A DNA stretch of 56,314 nucleotides from Longimicrobiales bacterium (GTDB taxonomy: Bacteria; Gemmatimonadota; Gemmatimonadetes; Longimicrobiales; Gaopeijiaceae). A program made the translations under genes and the position numbers. Below are positions 8,868 through 17,461 of this stretch, one piece after another. Under the pieces are notes generated by a model. It was not told where the DNA came from. It searched no databases and saw nothing but the letters and a program-made list of their open reading frames with translations. How positions within the stretch are numbered: position 1 is the stretch's first letter; every line of letters begins with the position of its first letter. Location of the stretch: positions 1 through 56,314 of the forward strand of contig JANQDZ010000003.1 of NCBI GenBank assembly GCA_028278645.1, in the 5' to 3' direction.

Positions 8868-9965
8868 ATGAAGGTCGTTCACCTGTTGGCGCCCGGTTCA
8901 TTCGGCGGGGTCGAGACGGTCGTGAGGACCCTGACCGTGGGGCTGGCTCGAGAAGGAACCGACGTATCGGTGATTCTCATCCTCGATGAGGGGTCCCCTC
9001 CGCCCCCTTTAGCCGAGGCCCTGGCCGAAGCGGGGGCCGCTACCCGGGAGATCTACATCGGTCACCGGAAGTACCGGGCGGAACGTGCCGCCGTCCGGGA
9101 AGCGCTCCGGGAGGACCGGCCCGATGTGGTGCACACCCATGGATATCGGGCCGACGTGGTGGATTCTCCAGTAGCCAGGGACATGGGCATTCCCACCGTA
9201 GTTACGGTCCATGGATTCACCGGAGAGGGCTGGAGGGGGCGGCTCTACGAGTGGATCCAGCGGAGAGCGCTGGCGCGCTTCGATGCGGTGGTGGCGGTGT
9301 CGAGGCCCATCGCGGACCGCTTGACGCGCTCCGGAGTCAAGACCGAGAGGACCGTTGTCATCCCGAATGCCTGGGAGGCTCCATCGGAATTTCTGGATCG
9401 AGGGGCTGCCCGGCGGGAGCTGGGATTACCGGATTCTGTTCCGGTCATTGGATGGGTAGGCCGGTTCACGCAGGAAAAAGAACCGGGCCTGGCTTTGAAA
9501 TGCCTGCAGGCGACCACAGTGCCGGAGCTGAGGCTCGCCATGTTTGGCGCTGGCCCCCTCCAGGCCGAAACCAGAACGCTGGCCGAGAAACTCGGGCTAA
9601 TCGACAGGGTAACCTGGCACGGCGTCGTTCCGGATGCACATCGACTCCTCAGAGCTTTTGATGCGCTTCTGCTCACCTCGTCCACCGAAGGGAGCCCCAT
9701 GGTGATTCTGGAAGCAATGGCAGGGTCGGTCCCGGTTGTCGCCACCGCCGTGGGGGGAGTACCCGACCTCATTTCCAAAAACGAGGGGTTTTTGGATTCG
9801 AGCGGGGACGTGGATGGCTTGGCGAAGAGTTTAGAGACGGTGTTGAACGACGGGACCCTGGCCCTCGAGAAGGCCGGAAGGGCCCGGAGCAGGCACCAAC
9901 GGGAATTCTCCGTCGGCCCGTGGGTCCAGGCTTATATCAGAACCTACCAGTCGGTGGTCTCATGA
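8868..9965 (+). CDS. GT4 family glycosyltransferase
   Basis: A complete GT-B enzyme of 365 residues. The N-terminus MKVVHLLAPGSFGGVETV carries the glycine loop. VVHTHGYRADV and AVVAVSRPIADRL are typical of the acceptor domain. VIGWVGRFTQEKEPGLAL opens the donor domain, and TSSTEGSPMVILEAMA is the Ex7E nucleotide-sugar motif. The frame is open upstream to 8829, inside the previous gene, but ATG at 8868, five bases after that gene's stop, matches the family N-terminus and is chosen. Acting in the cytoplasm, it probably extends the lipid-linked glycan. Its stop overlaps the next start by four bases. Confidence 0.88.
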   Translation: MKVVHLLAPGSFGGVETVVRTLTVGLAREGTDVSVILILDEGSPPPPLAEALAEAGAATREIYIGHRKYRAERAAVREALREDRPDVVHTHGYRADVVDSPVARDMGIPTVVTVHGFTGEGWRGRLYEWIQRRALARFDAVVAVSRPIADRLTRSGVKTERTVVIPNAWEAPSEFLDRGAARRELGLPDSVPVIGWVGRFTQEKEPGLALKCLQATTVPELRLAMFGAGPLQAETRTLAEKLGLIDRVTWHGVVPDAHRLLRAFDALLLTSSTEGSPMVILEAMAGSVPVVATAVGGVPDLISKNEGFLDSSGDVDGLAKSLETVLNDGTLALEKAGRARSRHQREFSVGPWVQAYIRTYQSVVS

Positions 9966-11143
9966 CCGTCCTGACGAGCATCGCCTGGGCTGGATTGGCG
10001 GTAAGTATTTCGGTCGCCCTTTACGCTTACGTCTTATACCCCGCGGCCCTCTGGGCCCTGGCCGTTTTCAGAAAACCCCGGCCGCTCTTGGAAGGTGATC
10101 TCGATCACTGGCCGACCGTGAGCATCTCGGTCCCGGTCTTCAACGAGGAAAAAAAGATCGAGGGGTTGATCAAGAGCTTGCTGGCCCTGGACTATCCGAA
10201 GGACCGCCTCCAGATCTTGATCGTTTCCGACGCTTCCACGGATCGGACCGAGGGAATCGTGGAGAGCTACGAGGATCAGGGTGTCGAGCTCCTGAAGCTG
10301 ACCGAACGGTGCGGAAAGACCTACGCGGAGGGCGCGGCGGCTCCCCATCTCCGTGGCGATATTGTGGTCAACACCGACGCAACGATCCGAATCGCCCCCG
10401 GGGCACTCAAGCCCCTCATCTCCGCGCTGGCAGACCCCTCAGTGGGCCTCGCCTCGGGCAGGGATGTGAGCGTAGGTGCCGCCGACGAGGAGGGGAATAT
10501 CGGAGAGAAGGGCTACGTCGGGTATGAGATGGCCATCAGGGGCCTGGAAACAAGGGTGTTCGGGATCGTCGGCGCGTCCGGGTGTCTCTACGCGATTCGG
10601 ACCTCCCTCCATTCTCAGGAGTTGCCGGCCTCGCTGAGCCGGGACTTTGCCGCGGCGCTGAACACCCGGGAAAACGGTTTCCGAGCGGTCTCCGTGCCGG
10701 ACGCGGTTTGCTCCGTCCCCAGGGCTGGTTCGTTGAAGAGAGAGTACCGGCGAAAGGTCCGAACCATCACGAGGGGGATGGGAACTCTCGCACACAAGCG
10801 TGCACTCCTGAATCCCTTCCGGTACGGCCTTTTTTCCTGGATGCTCTTCAGTCACAAGGTCTGCAGGTGGGCTCTACCCTGGTTCGCGGTCCTGGGGGCT
10901 CTGTCGCTTTTCCTGCTTGCATTCCAGCACTCCTGGGCCCTGGGCCCCTCGGCGGGCTTGCTCCTGCTCCTGGCGCTGGCGGCTTTGGGGTGGGTAACGG
11001 ACGGAGGAAAAAGATCGAGGAAGGTGTTCTCTCTACCGGGTTTCATCTTGCTGGGGAACCTTGCGGCCATGCACGCATTCCTGCGGCACCTGAAGGGAGT
11101 GCAACAAGCCGTCTGGGAACCGACTCGAAGAACGACGCCATGA
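9962..11143 (+). CDS. membrane-anchored GT2 family glycosyltransferase
   Basis: The 393-residue protein has an N-terminal transmembrane helix (about residues 8-32), a GT-A domain and two to three C-terminal helices. The GT-A landmarks are VSISVPVFNEEKKIEGL, ILIVSDASTDRTEGIV and IVVNTDATIRIAPGAL (DxD region). This architecture is that of processive-type or membrane-bound polyprenyl glycosyltransferases. GTG/ATG candidates exist upstream, but ATG 9962 forms the same ATGA overlap used throughout the operon and gives the natural hydrophobic start. The cytoplasmic catalytic domain would use a nucleotide sugar, and the product may be passed to the exosortase-linked export machinery. Confidence 0.85.
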   Translation: MTVLTSIAWAGLAVSISVALYAYVLYPAALWALAVFRKPRPLLEGDLDHWPTVSISVPVFNEEKKIEGLIKSLLALDYPKDRLQILIVSDASTDRTEGIVESYEDQGVELLKLTERCGKTYAEGAAAPHLRGDIVVNTDATIRIAPGALKPLISALADPSVGLASGRDVSVGAADEEGNIGEKGYVGYEMAIRGLETRVFGIVGASGCLYAIRTSLHSQELPASLSRDFAAALNTRENGFRAVSVPDAVCSVPRAGSLKREYRRKVRTITRGMGTLAHKRALLNPFRYGLFSWMLFSHKVCRWALPWFAVLGALSLFLLAFQHSWALGPSAGLLLLLALAALGWVTDGGKRSRKVFSLPGFILLGNLAAMHAFLRHLKGVQQAVWEPTRRTTP

Positions 11144-12606
11144 ACTTTCCCATACCGGACAAGAGGGACCGGTTTCTCTGGATTTGCGTGGCCGTCGCAT
11201 CGTTCCTGGCTCTGATTGGCCTTTGGACCACGATCCGAGGCTTCCACAGGACATGGATCGGCGGCACCTATTCCCACGGGTATTTTGTCGCGGTGTTCTG
11301 CGGGTGGATGGTCTGGAAGAGGCGAGACCGGATCTTCTCGGGCGGGGAGAAACTGGCCGTCGCGTGGCTCCCGCTCCTGGGGGTTTCCTTTTTGTGGCTC
11401 CTCGCCGCCATCATGAACATCCAAGCCGCCCAGCAAGGGCTCCTGGTCCTGATCGGGCTCGGATGGGTGGCCGCCGGACTAGGGGGCGCGCCCCTACGGG
11501 TCCTGGTCCCGATAGCCGCCATGTTCCTCCTGGCGTTGCCGGTCTGGGATCCACTGGTTCCGTTCCTACAGTGGCTCACAGTCGTGGTCTCGACCGTCGC
11601 GGTCACGATCCTTCAAATCCCCGCAACGGTCGACGGCGAGTTCATCACCCTACCCGACGGGGTGATCCAGGTGGCCGCGACCTGCGCCGGCCTGAACTCG
11701 TTCCTGGTAGGCCTCACTCTGGGTGCAGCCTTCTGTCACCTCTTTCTGAGAAGGTGGTCCACCGTGCTGGCCGCCATGGGGTGCGCGGCCGGAATCAGCA
11801 TGGTGGCGAACTGGATACGAGTGGCAAGCCTTACCGTCATCGGCCACGTTTCCCGGATGCAGTCGGGGCTCCTCGACGACCACATCACGTACGGGTGGAT
11901 AATCTTCACGGTCGGCCTGGTTCCGATGTTCTTCCTGTTCCTCCGGATACGAAGGTGGGACTCCGGATCCCGAGGGAAGATGAAAGGCCCGTCGGGCACC
12001 GGGCGACCCGACCTCGCCCGTTTACTGATGGCGACCGCCGCTGCCCTGGTCGGCCCAATGGTTTTCATGGGGTTCGGAGCGATCCCGGCCAAAGAAACGG
12101 CCGAAACCGATCCCTTCCCAGCCGCCGGGATTTCCTGGGCTCGAACGGAGCTGCCCCTCGAAAGGCCCTTTTCTTGGAGACCGACCTTCGCCGGTGAGGA
12201 CTACATTCTCGCGTCCACCTACTCGGCCGATGGCAAGGTCGTCTTCCTGAACAGATTCGTGTATCTGGACCAGGAACAGGGCGCAGAGCTCATCGGATCA
12301 ACGAATCGGATTTCCGATCCGTCGACCGTCCTGCGGGAACGGGTTTTTATACCCCCCGATCCCGCTGGAAGATGGGTACGCGAGGCCATCGTTCAGACCG
12401 AGGGAGGGGCACTGCTGGTCTGGTACTGGTATCGGGTAGGGACGAAGGAAACGGCTTTTTCTTACCGTGCGAAGCTCCATGAGATCGAGGCCTTTTTCCG
12501 AAGAAGACCGGACGCGGAGCTCATCGTCCTCACCTCCACCTGCTCCGAGACGGACTGCGACGCCGCGTTCAGGGCCTTCCTCTCCCTCTTCAGGGGAGGT
12601 CCATGA
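11140..12606 (+). CDS. xrtA: exosortase fused to an EpsI domain
   Basis: The 488-residue protein combines a polytopic exosortase (about residues 1-275, around eight helices) with a C-terminal EpsI-like domain (about 330-485). The transpeptidase triad of the family is present: Cys182 in TCAGLN, Arg227 in NWIRVASL and His248 in DHITYGWIIF. TYSHGYFV near residue 43 is the conserved SHG loop. Exosortases cleave PEP-CTERM C-termini at the membrane and are thought to transfer the protein to a cell-surface acceptor. The common CSGLR context is CAGLN here. ATG 11140 overlaps the preceding stop by four bases; the longer upstream open frame is ignored because it only reads out of frame through the GT2 gene. 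The XrtA subtype is inferred from the fusion and neighbours. Confidence 0.88.
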   Translation: MNFPIPDKRDRFLWICVAVASFLALIGLWTTIRGFHRTWIGGTYSHGYFVAVFCGWMVWKRRDRIFSGGEKLAVAWLPLLGVSFLWLLAAIMNIQAAQQGLLVLIGLGWVAAGLGGAPLRVLVPIAAMFLLALPVWDPLVPFLQWLTVVVSTVAVTILQIPATVDGEFITLPDGVIQVAATCAGLNSFLVGLTLGAAFCHLFLRRWSTVLAAMGCAAGISMVANWIRVASLTVIGHVSRMQSGLLDDHITYGWIIFTVGLVPMFFLFLRIRRWDSGSRGKMKGPSGTGRPDLARLLMATAAALVGPMVFMGFGAIPAKETAETDPFPAAGISWARTELPLERPFSWRPTFAGEDYILASTYSADGKVVFLNRFVYLDQEQGAELIGSTNRISDPSTVLRERVFIPPDPAGRWVREAIVQTEGGALLVWYWYRVGTKETAFSYRAKLHEIEAFFRRRPDAELIVLTSTCSETDCDAAFRAFLSLFRGGP

Positions 12607-13799
12607 GGACCCGGACGGGGCTCCTCTTCTCAGGGATCGGCGCCATAGCGGTATTGGGCTTGACGCTCTGGCCGTGGACGAAGCCCGTGGCGCCGGGGGC
12701 TCAGGAGTGGTGTTTCCTGTGCGGGGAAAAGGCCATCGCCGACGCGATCCTGAACCTGTTTCTCTTCGGGCCATTCGGGTTTGGCATCGGGCTGCTTCGG
12801 GGAACGGCCTCGGCCCTGGTCGGATCGTTCTCACTTTCGGCGTTGGTGGAGATTACCCAAACGGGGCTTTCAGGCAGGTACCCCTCTCTGAGTGATCTGG
12901 TGATTAATACTCTCGGAGGGGGGCTGGGGGGGATCCTGGCGGTTCGCTGGCGAGCGCTATCCCGGGGCTTGGCCGAACAATCATGGCCGGTCAAAACCTT
13001 CCTGGTGCTCTCCACAGCGATCCCATTGTTTTCGCCCGCTGTACTTTCGGTGCCGGATTATCCGAACACGGCCTACTGGGGCCAATGGACCCACGAGCTC
13101 GGGAACCTCATCGCGTACGAGGGGAGTGTGTTGGGAGCCGCGGTTGGCGGGATGGAAATCCCCGACGGACGGATCCCTGACCAGGGCGGAGTGCGGTCCG
13201 CTTTCCGGGACGGCGAGGTGGTGGAGATCCTCATCCGCCTGGGTCAGGAACCCAACCAGCCGGCCCATTTGTTCGCCGTTTTTGACCGGCGCCAACAAGA
13301 AATCATACTGATCACGGTTGATGGCCCCGACTTGGACGTACATCGGGGCACCGTCGCCACCCGGCTACGCCTCGATCAACCATCGCTGATATGGGAAGGT
13401 GCCCTCGGTGGTGTGGAAAGAGACACCGTCCGGATCGCGATTTCCCAAGAAGGTTCTTCTCAGTGCCTGAGGCTGGGAGAGGAATCACGTTGTGATCTCG
13501 GAGTTGGTCTTGAGGGCGGGTGGCGCTTACTTCATCGCCTCGGTGACCCCCCTCCGCTGCTGGGTGCTCTGATCAGCGGGATCTGGCTTTTTTTCCTGGG
13601 GTTACCGGCAGGATTGATGACGTCAACTCGGAGAACGGGCCTCTTCCTTGGGCTTGCCCTGGGAGGAGCGGCGTCCCTGGTTTCCTGGAGAAGCCCGTGG
13701 CTGACCGCCCACGGATGGATAGTCTTACCTCTGATGGTTGGGACCGCGGCCGGCTATCACCTTCGGAAGACCTTGGGAGCGCACGGATCTAAGGCCTGA
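12603..13799 (+). CDS. VanZ-like membrane protein with LamG/concanavalin-like domain
   Basis: The first ~115 residues are a VanZ-type membrane domain: an N-terminal helix, then NLFLFGPFGFGIGLL and ALVEITQTGLSGRYPSLSDLVINTLGG, the signature of VanZ-like proteins. A middle section of about 160 residues (roughly 150-310) has the beta-rich look of a LamG/concanavalin A-like jelly-roll, with FDRRQQEIILITVDGPDLDV. The chain ends with two or three more helices. VanZ-LamG proteins commonly accompany exosortase loci, but their biochemical role is unknown; carbohydrate recognition on the outer face of the membrane is plausible. ATG overlap with the exosortase gene stop implies coupled translation. Confidence 0.75.
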   Translation: MRTRTGLLFSGIGAIAVLGLTLWPWTKPVAPGAQEWCFLCGEKAIADAILNLFLFGPFGFGIGLLRGTASALVGSFSLSALVEITQTGLSGRYPSLSDLVINTLGGGLGGILAVRWRALSRGLAEQSWPVKTFLVLSTAIPLFSPAVLSVPDYPNTAYWGQWTHELGNLIAYEGSVLGAAVGGMEIPDGRIPDQGGVRSAFRDGEVVEILIRLGQEPNQPAHLFAVFDRRQQEIILITVDGPDLDVHRGTVATRLRLDQPSLIWEGALGGVERDTVRIAISQEGSSQCLRLGEESRCDLGVGLEGGWRLLHRLGDPPPLLGALISGIWLFFLGLPAGLMTSTRRTGLFLGLALGGAASLVSWRSPWLTAHGWIVLPLMVGTAAGYHLRKTLGAHGSKA

Positions 13800-13807
13800 G
13801 GAGCACC

Positions 13808-15367
13808 ATGCGTCTGGCGCCTGAGAAACCACCCGAAACCCGCCCACCAACCGGGGGCGACTCCGCCCGTCCTGAACGTTTCTCCGCGTATTCCAACCGC
13901 CTTTCCTGGACCGGTGTGATTGTTGGGATCGTGTTGAGAACCGTCCAATACCTATCCAACCGCTCACTCTGGCTGGACGAGGCTTATCTGGCCCAGAACC
14001 TCCTTGCGAGAAACGCGGCCCAGCTTCTCCAACAGTTGGATGATTCCCAGGTAGCCCCCATCGGCTTCTTGTGGCCCGTGAAAGGGTGCATCAGCCTCCT
14101 CGGCGGAACCGAGTATGCGCTCAGGCTCGTCCCCTTCCTCGCAGCTATTGCCTCCCTGCTCCTCTTCCATAGGCTGGCCCGGCGAATCCTGTCACGGGAA
14201 GCGGTCCCGATCGCAGTGGGCATATTTGCCATCTCTGAGCCGCTCCTTTTCTACGCTGCCGAGCTCAAGCAATACTCAACCGACGTTTTCTGGGCCGTCG
14301 CCCTCATATCCCTCATGGTGTCTTGGTGGGAGCGGCCGAGGAGGGGGCGGGTAGGGCTGTTGCTGTTGGCAACCGGTGCTCTAGCGATCTTCTCCTCCCA
14401 TCCCGCCATATTCGTCCTGGCTGGGTTCGCCGTGTATTGCCTGGCGGTCGGGTTCAGGCGGAAGGACGGGTACCTTATCCGATCTGCCCTCCTGGTTGGC
14501 TCGGTCTGGGCTACCCTCTTCTTAGCCCAGTTCGTCCTCCTTCTCCGTGTCGACCATTCCAGCGGATTTTTTCAGGAATTCTGGTCCGGACGTTTGATGC
14601 CCTTTCCCCCGACCTCCGTGGACGACGTCGAATGGTTCCTGAGGACATTCCTCGAGGTCTTTGTCGATCCGGTTGGGCTCTCGCACGGAGCCCTTTCGGG
14701 GTTGGTGTTCTTAGCCGGTTGCATCGCATTCGGGGCACGAAAGCACCAGTTGGCCCTTCTGCTGGCGCCTATCCCCGTGGCCCTTCTGGCTTCCGGCCTG
14801 GAAAGCTACCCTTTTGCCACCAGGTTTCTCCTGTTCCTGGCCCCAACCTTTATCCTGGTCCTCGCGGAAGGGACACTCCTCTTTGCGGGGCTCCTCGGCG
14901 CCCGCTCTCGCATTTTGGCCGTCGTCTTCGGGCTCCTCATGTTCCTGCAACCGACCGTGAACATCGTGGCCCGTATCCCCTTAGAAAGAGAGGAGATTCG
15001 GCCCGTCATCGAGCACCTCGCAGAAAACCTGAATCCCGATGATAGGATTTACGCGTATTGGGGAGCCGGGCCCGCGCTCACCTACTATGCCGATCGGTTC
15101 GGAATCGAAATGGATGAGGTGACTGTGGGGAGGTACGAGGTCCGCCCACAGCGGGGGGAATTCTCGAAAGACCTCGCCCAATACAGAAAAGGCGATCGCG
15201 TCTGGGTTGTCTTTTCCCATTTTGGCCCCGAGGGACCGGGGGATCATAGGTTCGTGTTACTCAACCTTGTCCGTGACCGTGGGGAAGAGCTGAGCCGATT
15301 CGAGGCCACTGGGGCTTCGGCTCACTACTTCGAGTTTTCTAGCGATCCGGCCGGGCAAGGGAGGTAA
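13808..15367 (+). CDS. GT39/ArnT-like polyprenyl-phosphate-sugar-dependent membrane glycosyltransferase
   Basis: The 519-residue protein has about ten membrane helices after a polar ~38-residue N-terminus. NRSLWLDEAYLAQNLL in the first periplasmic loop carries the Asp-Glu pair typical of GT-C enzymes of the GT39/GT83 (dolichyl-/undecaprenyl-phosphate sugar) clan. A soluble C-terminal tail of about 120 residues begins near residue 395 (DDRIYAYWGAGPALTYY) and resembles that of other GT39-like proteins. It should glycosylate a protein or glycan on the periplasmic side. It starts eight bases after the VanZ-LamG gene and ends the tight operon; a 139-base gap follows. Confidence 0.78.
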   Translation: MRLAPEKPPETRPPTGGDSARPERFSAYSNRLSWTGVIVGIVLRTVQYLSNRSLWLDEAYLAQNLLARNAAQLLQQLDDSQVAPIGFLWPVKGCISLLGGTEYALRLVPFLAAIASLLLFHRLARRILSREAVPIAVGIFAISEPLLFYAAELKQYSTDVFWAVALISLMVSWWERPRRGRVGLLLLATGALAIFSSHPAIFVLAGFAVYCLAVGFRRKDGYLIRSALLVGSVWATLFLAQFVLLLRVDHSSGFFQEFWSGRLMPFPPTSVDDVEWFLRTFLEVFVDPVGLSHGALSGLVFLAGCIAFGARKHQLALLLAPIPVALLASGLESYPFATRFLLFLAPTFILVLAEGTLLFAGLLGARSRILAVVFGLLMFLQPTVNIVARIPLEREEIRPVIEHLAENLNPDDRIYAYWGAGPALTYYADRFGIEMDEVTVGRYEVRPQRGEFSKDLAQYRKGDRVWVVFSHFGPEGPGDHRFVLLNLVRDRGEELSRFEATGASAHYFEFSSDPAGQGR

Positions 15368-15506
15368 CTTTTGAATCTCTGGTCTTTTTTCCCGCCCCTA
15401 GACAATATTTGAAGTAGGGTGGAACGCGCGTGACACTCGATCAAAGCTGGGGTTTCGCCCCTTTCCGCGATCCTTCCGACTCCCGGTCAAAGGACAATCA
15501 ACAACC

Positions 15507-16826
15507 GTGAAGAAAAGAATAGACCGCGCCAAGGTATCTTTCTTCTTTTCAAGCGCACTGCTCCTATTCGGCTACGGCGTGGCCGTAGGCGTGTACGAGA
15601 TATTTCCCTATGGCATCCTCGATTTTGGGTTCAATTCGGTTCAGGAGGCCTGGAACGATCGCTTCCACGTCACTCGTCTCCGTCCCGATAAACACCTGGA
15701 GGTAGCCCGTCATCCCGGCAGTGGGGTCACCCAAGCCTCCGAAGAAGAAATGGCCCAGGGGTACACCCTCATCTCGGCATTCGTCGAAGACCGGAACCAG
15801 TTGACCCTGATCAGGCCAAACGGGGAGGAGGTGGCCCGGTGGCCGGTTAGGTACACCCGCCTGTTCCCCGATGGCAGGCACCTCGAGGACCACGGGTACG
15901 CAAATCCAAGAGACTGGGGCACCGACATCCACGGGGCTCTCATACTTCCCGACGGGTCGGTCGTGTTCAACTTCGAGTACCGGGGAATGGTGAAACTGGA
16001 CCGCTGCGGGGAGGTCCAGTGGACTCTTCCGGAGATGACCCATCACTCCATCGACCTCGCGTCCGACGGGAGCTTCTGGGTAGGTGGACGGCGCAGAGTG
16101 AGGGAACCGAATCCATACCCTCCCATCGTTACGCCATACCTCGACGACGCGGTCATGAGGGTATCCCCGGAGGGAGAACTCTTGTCGGAGTTCTCGGTGG
16201 TAGGTCTGTTCTTTAAAAACGATCTTCAGTCCCTGCTTCTGGCCACCGGCCGGCAGCGAGTTTCGGACAGGGATCATAGGGAAGCCGTCCACCTCAACGA
16301 CATCGAAGAGTTGAGCCCGGAGTTCGCAGAGGCCTTTCCCATGTTCGAAGAAGGCGATCTGCTCCTCTCCCTCCGCCAACTGAACCTAATCATGGTGGTG
16401 GATCCCGAGACCGAGGTCATCAAGTGGCATCGGACCGGACCCTACATTCGTCAACATGACCCCGACTACCGTGCCGACGGCACCATATCGGTGTTCGACA
16501 ACAACGTGGATGATCAGAATGGCGCGGTGTTCGGCGGAAGCAGGATCGTGTTGGTCGATCCGGCAGAAGAAACGGCGGGTTTCCTTTATGGGACCGAGGA
16601 AGGCAAGAAGATGTACACGCGGGTGCGTGGCAAACACCAAAACCTCTGGAACGGTAACATGCTGATCGTAGAGAGCCTGGCGGGCCGAATCTTCGAGGTC
16701 GACCCGGACGGTGACCTCGTCTGGGAGTTCATCAACCGATACGACGAGGATGAAGTGGCCCGGATCAACGATGCGCTACGTTATCCGGAGGAGTATTTCA
16801 CTGTAACCAACTGGGACTGCGGGTAG
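15507..16826 (+). CDS. arylsulfotransferase (ASST)-like beta-propeller protein
   Basis: The 439-residue protein has one N-terminal membrane anchor (about residues 9-33) and then a long domain of repeated beta-propeller-like blades such as HGALILPDGSVVF and THHSIDLASDGSFWVGG. These resemble the arylsulfotransferase family (ASST/ASST_2), with His142, His179 and His180 as candidate active-site histidines. True ASST moves sulfate between phenolic donors and acceptors in the periplasm. Whether this homologue has that activity is open. It starts at GTG 15507 with AAGGA about 12 bases upstream. Two small membrane proteins and a sulfotransferase follow closely, suggesting a common function. Confidence 0.7.
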   Translation: MKKRIDRAKVSFFFSSALLLFGYGVAVGVYEIFPYGILDFGFNSVQEAWNDRFHVTRLRPDKHLEVARHPGSGVTQASEEEMAQGYTLISAFVEDRNQLTLIRPNGEEVARWPVRYTRLFPDGRHLEDHGYANPRDWGTDIHGALILPDGSVVFNFEYRGMVKLDRCGEVQWTLPEMTHHSIDLASDGSFWVGGRRRVREPNPYPPIVTPYLDDAVMRVSPEGELLSEFSVVGLFFKNDLQSLLLATGRQRVSDRDHREAVHLNDIEELSPEFAEAFPMFEEGDLLLSLRQLNLIMVVDPETEVIKWHRTGPYIRQHDPDYRADGTISVFDNNVDDQNGAVFGGSRIVLVDPAEETAGFLYGTEEGKKMYTRVRGKHQNLWNGNMLIVESLAGRIFEVDPDGDLVWEFINRYDEDEVARINDALRYPEEYFTVTNWDCG

Positions 16827-16853
16827 TCAACTCCGGCCAGGAGGAAGGCCTGA

Positions 16854-17090
16854 ATGAAAAAGATGAACCTTTTGGCGTTTATTCCGTTGCTCCTTCTTTT
16901 CTTTGGGGCTCCTGAACCCCTCTCAGCCTATATCGGGCCGGGAACCGGTCTGGCTATACTGGGGGCAGCGATCGCTTTCATCCTCAGTCTTTTCCTAGGC
17001 GTCCTGGGGTTTGTGTGGTACCCGTTCAAGAAAGCCTACCGGGCTATCTTCGGGGGGGATGAAGACACGTCTGATCAAACCTCCGCGTGA
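16854..17090 (+). CDS. small membrane protein, 78 residues
   Basis: A short protein with a signal-like first helix (about 5-25), the polar hinge AYIGPGTGLA, a second helix (about 30-55) and an acidic tail (GGDEDTSDQ). A strong ribosome-binding site, AGGAGGAAGG, precedes the ATG by a few bases, so it is very likely expressed. I do not recognise a named family with confidence. The helix-GPGTG-helix layout suggests a small membrane partner rather than an enzyme. It lies between the ASST-like gene and another small membrane gene, with which it overlaps by four bases (GTGA). It is not a PEP-CTERM protein: there is no PEP motif near the C-terminus. Confidence 0.75.
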   Translation: MKKMNLLAFIPLLLLFFGAPEPLSAYIGPGTGLAILGAAIAFILSLFLGVLGFVWYPFKKAYRAIFGGDEDTSDQTSA

Positions 17091-17461
17091 TCTACGTCGC
17101 CGGGATCGTCGCCGCTTTGGTGTTCGCGGTGGCCTTGGATCGGTCAGGCCTCGCTGAGATCGGCGCTGACGCCCTCAAAACCAGCCGCCGCTCCGCTGCC
17201 CTGCTCAGGGATTCCACCCTTTCGGACGATGAAAAGGAGAAGGCAATGCGGGCCGCCTCCTCTTCCCTTTTTCGATCCTTCTATTCCATCGGAATAAGGA
17301 GCGTGGGTGCCCTGGGGTTCTCCCTGGTGGCACTCCTTCTTTTTCATCTCACAGGCCTTGCTCCCGTCGGCTCAGTCACGAGCTGGTTGGCCCAGTGGGA
17401 CGCAATCATTCTGGTGTCGGTCATCGTGGTGGCCTGGTTCGTGGTTCGGCGGTGGTTGTGA
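17087..17461 (+). CDS. small membrane protein, 124 residues
   Basis: The protein has an N-terminal helix (about 2-18), a polar and probably cytoplasmic or periplasmic middle (about 25-65, RRSAALLRDSTLSDDEKEKA) and two C-terminal helices (about 72-92 and 103-122). The GTG start at 17087 overlaps the previous stop, and the last codons overlap the sulfotransferase start, so three genes are translationally chained. I do not recognise the family. The SDDEKEKAMRAAS segment reads as an amphipathic helix that could bind a partner. The context suggests an accessory subunit for the adjacent sulfur-transfer proteins. Confidence 0.75.
   Translation: MIYVAGIVAALVFAVALDRSGLAEIGADALKTSRRSAALLRDSTLSDDEKEKAMRAASSSLFRSFYSIGIRSVGALGFSLVALLLFHLTGLAPVGSVTSWLAQWDAIILVSVIVVAWFVVRRWL

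Noticed and set aside
10582-11139. A long open frame that would extend the exosortase N-terminus by 186 residues
   Set aside because: It runs out of frame through the GT2 gene and shows no domain. ATG 11140 gives the normal exosortase start and the operon's usual 4-base overlap.
16854-17090. Possible PEP-CTERM substrate for the exosortase
   Set aside because: The chain has a hydrophobic helix and a polar tail but no PEP motif before the helix and no basic cluster at the end.
17395-17457. An ATG start for the sulfotransferase inside the small membrane gene
   Set aside because: The extra 21 residues are translated from the coding frame of the upstream gene and do not match the family; GTG 17458 makes a GTGA overlap.
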